Assembly: GCA_032164245.1 (NCBI GenBank)
Contig: JAVMKO010000002.1
Location: 59,305,840-59,369,839, forward strand
Direction: 5' to 3'
DNA from: Sternotherus odoratus
Taxonomy: Eukaryota > Chordata > Testudines > Kinosternidae
DNA: 64,000 nt
Shown: positions 63,926 to 64,000 of the stretch, in pieces
Position numbering within the stretch: the first letter of the stretch is position 1
Layout: each line of letters starts with the position of its first letter
Made by a program: the position numbers and the translations under genes
Notes under the pieces: model-generated
What the model was told of the DNA's origin: nothing
The model's database searches: none
What the model saw: only the letters and a program-made list of their open reading frames with translations

Positions 63926-64000
63926 TTTCAGCTATTTCTTCTAACCATCTAAGGGTTTCTTCTAATCCTGTGGTCAGCCTTCACCAATCTGTATTGTACC

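Overview
This window reads as intronic and intergenic DNA from a reptile, most likely a turtle. It is AT-rich, has no long open frames and no operon-like layout. It carries 3'-end fragments of CR1 LINEs with the tail wording I associate with turtles, MIR/CORE-like SINE remnants, Harbinger-type and hAT-type miniature transposons (MITEs), and many short hairpin-forming repeats. Nearly all predicted open frames are chance frames in introns or repeats.

The one gene I can identify is ST18 (MYT3), a MYT-family zinc-finger transcription factor, on the + strand. Two small coding exons are visible. Exon a (47740-47794) encodes the start methionine and MDADGEDKKLRTRSKGTK. Exon b (49851-49881) encodes (V)QVDSIAQEL. 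The splice phases agree and the joined peptide matches the MYT-family N-terminus, closest to ST18. The zinc-finger exons are not here and should lie beyond position 64000. Upstream, 40887-41031 looks like a further exon with good splice signals, probably part of the 5' untranslated region. The first 40 kb would then be upstream intron or flank.

Region by region: 1-13 kb holds a LINE ORF2 fragment, a MIR-like SINE, a transposon-like unit carrying a 43-45 bp minisatellite (6366-7058), a CR1 fragment, a 285-bp Harbinger-type MITE with a perfect TAA duplication (10935-11219), a second LINE ORF2 fragment and a reverse CR1 fragment. From 13 to 27 kb there is almost nothing beyond simple repeats. 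At 27.8-29.4 kb there is a diverged local tandem duplication split by about 855 bp of unrelated sequence. 31.8 kb holds a 182-bp MITE with matching TGA flanks. 33-47 kb holds SINE remnants, hairpin repeats and the putative ST18 upstream exon. 47-50 kb holds the ST18 coding exons, with a long GT run before them and a long GA run between them.

53.2-54.8 kb is a transposon pile-up: one MITE, a second MITE split by a third, and a palindromic element. The inner MITE carries a GC-rich minisatellite whose units switch orientation. 55.2-58.1 kb is a decayed LINE ORF2 (endonuclease plus reverse transcriptase) on the minus strand, interrupted by a SINE-like piece. 60.3-60.7 kb is a hAT-type MITE with near-perfect 8-bp duplications, followed by a CR1 3' fragment at 61.7 kb. 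I found no convincing undescribed functional system. The most unusual object is the inverted minisatellite inside the nested MITEs.
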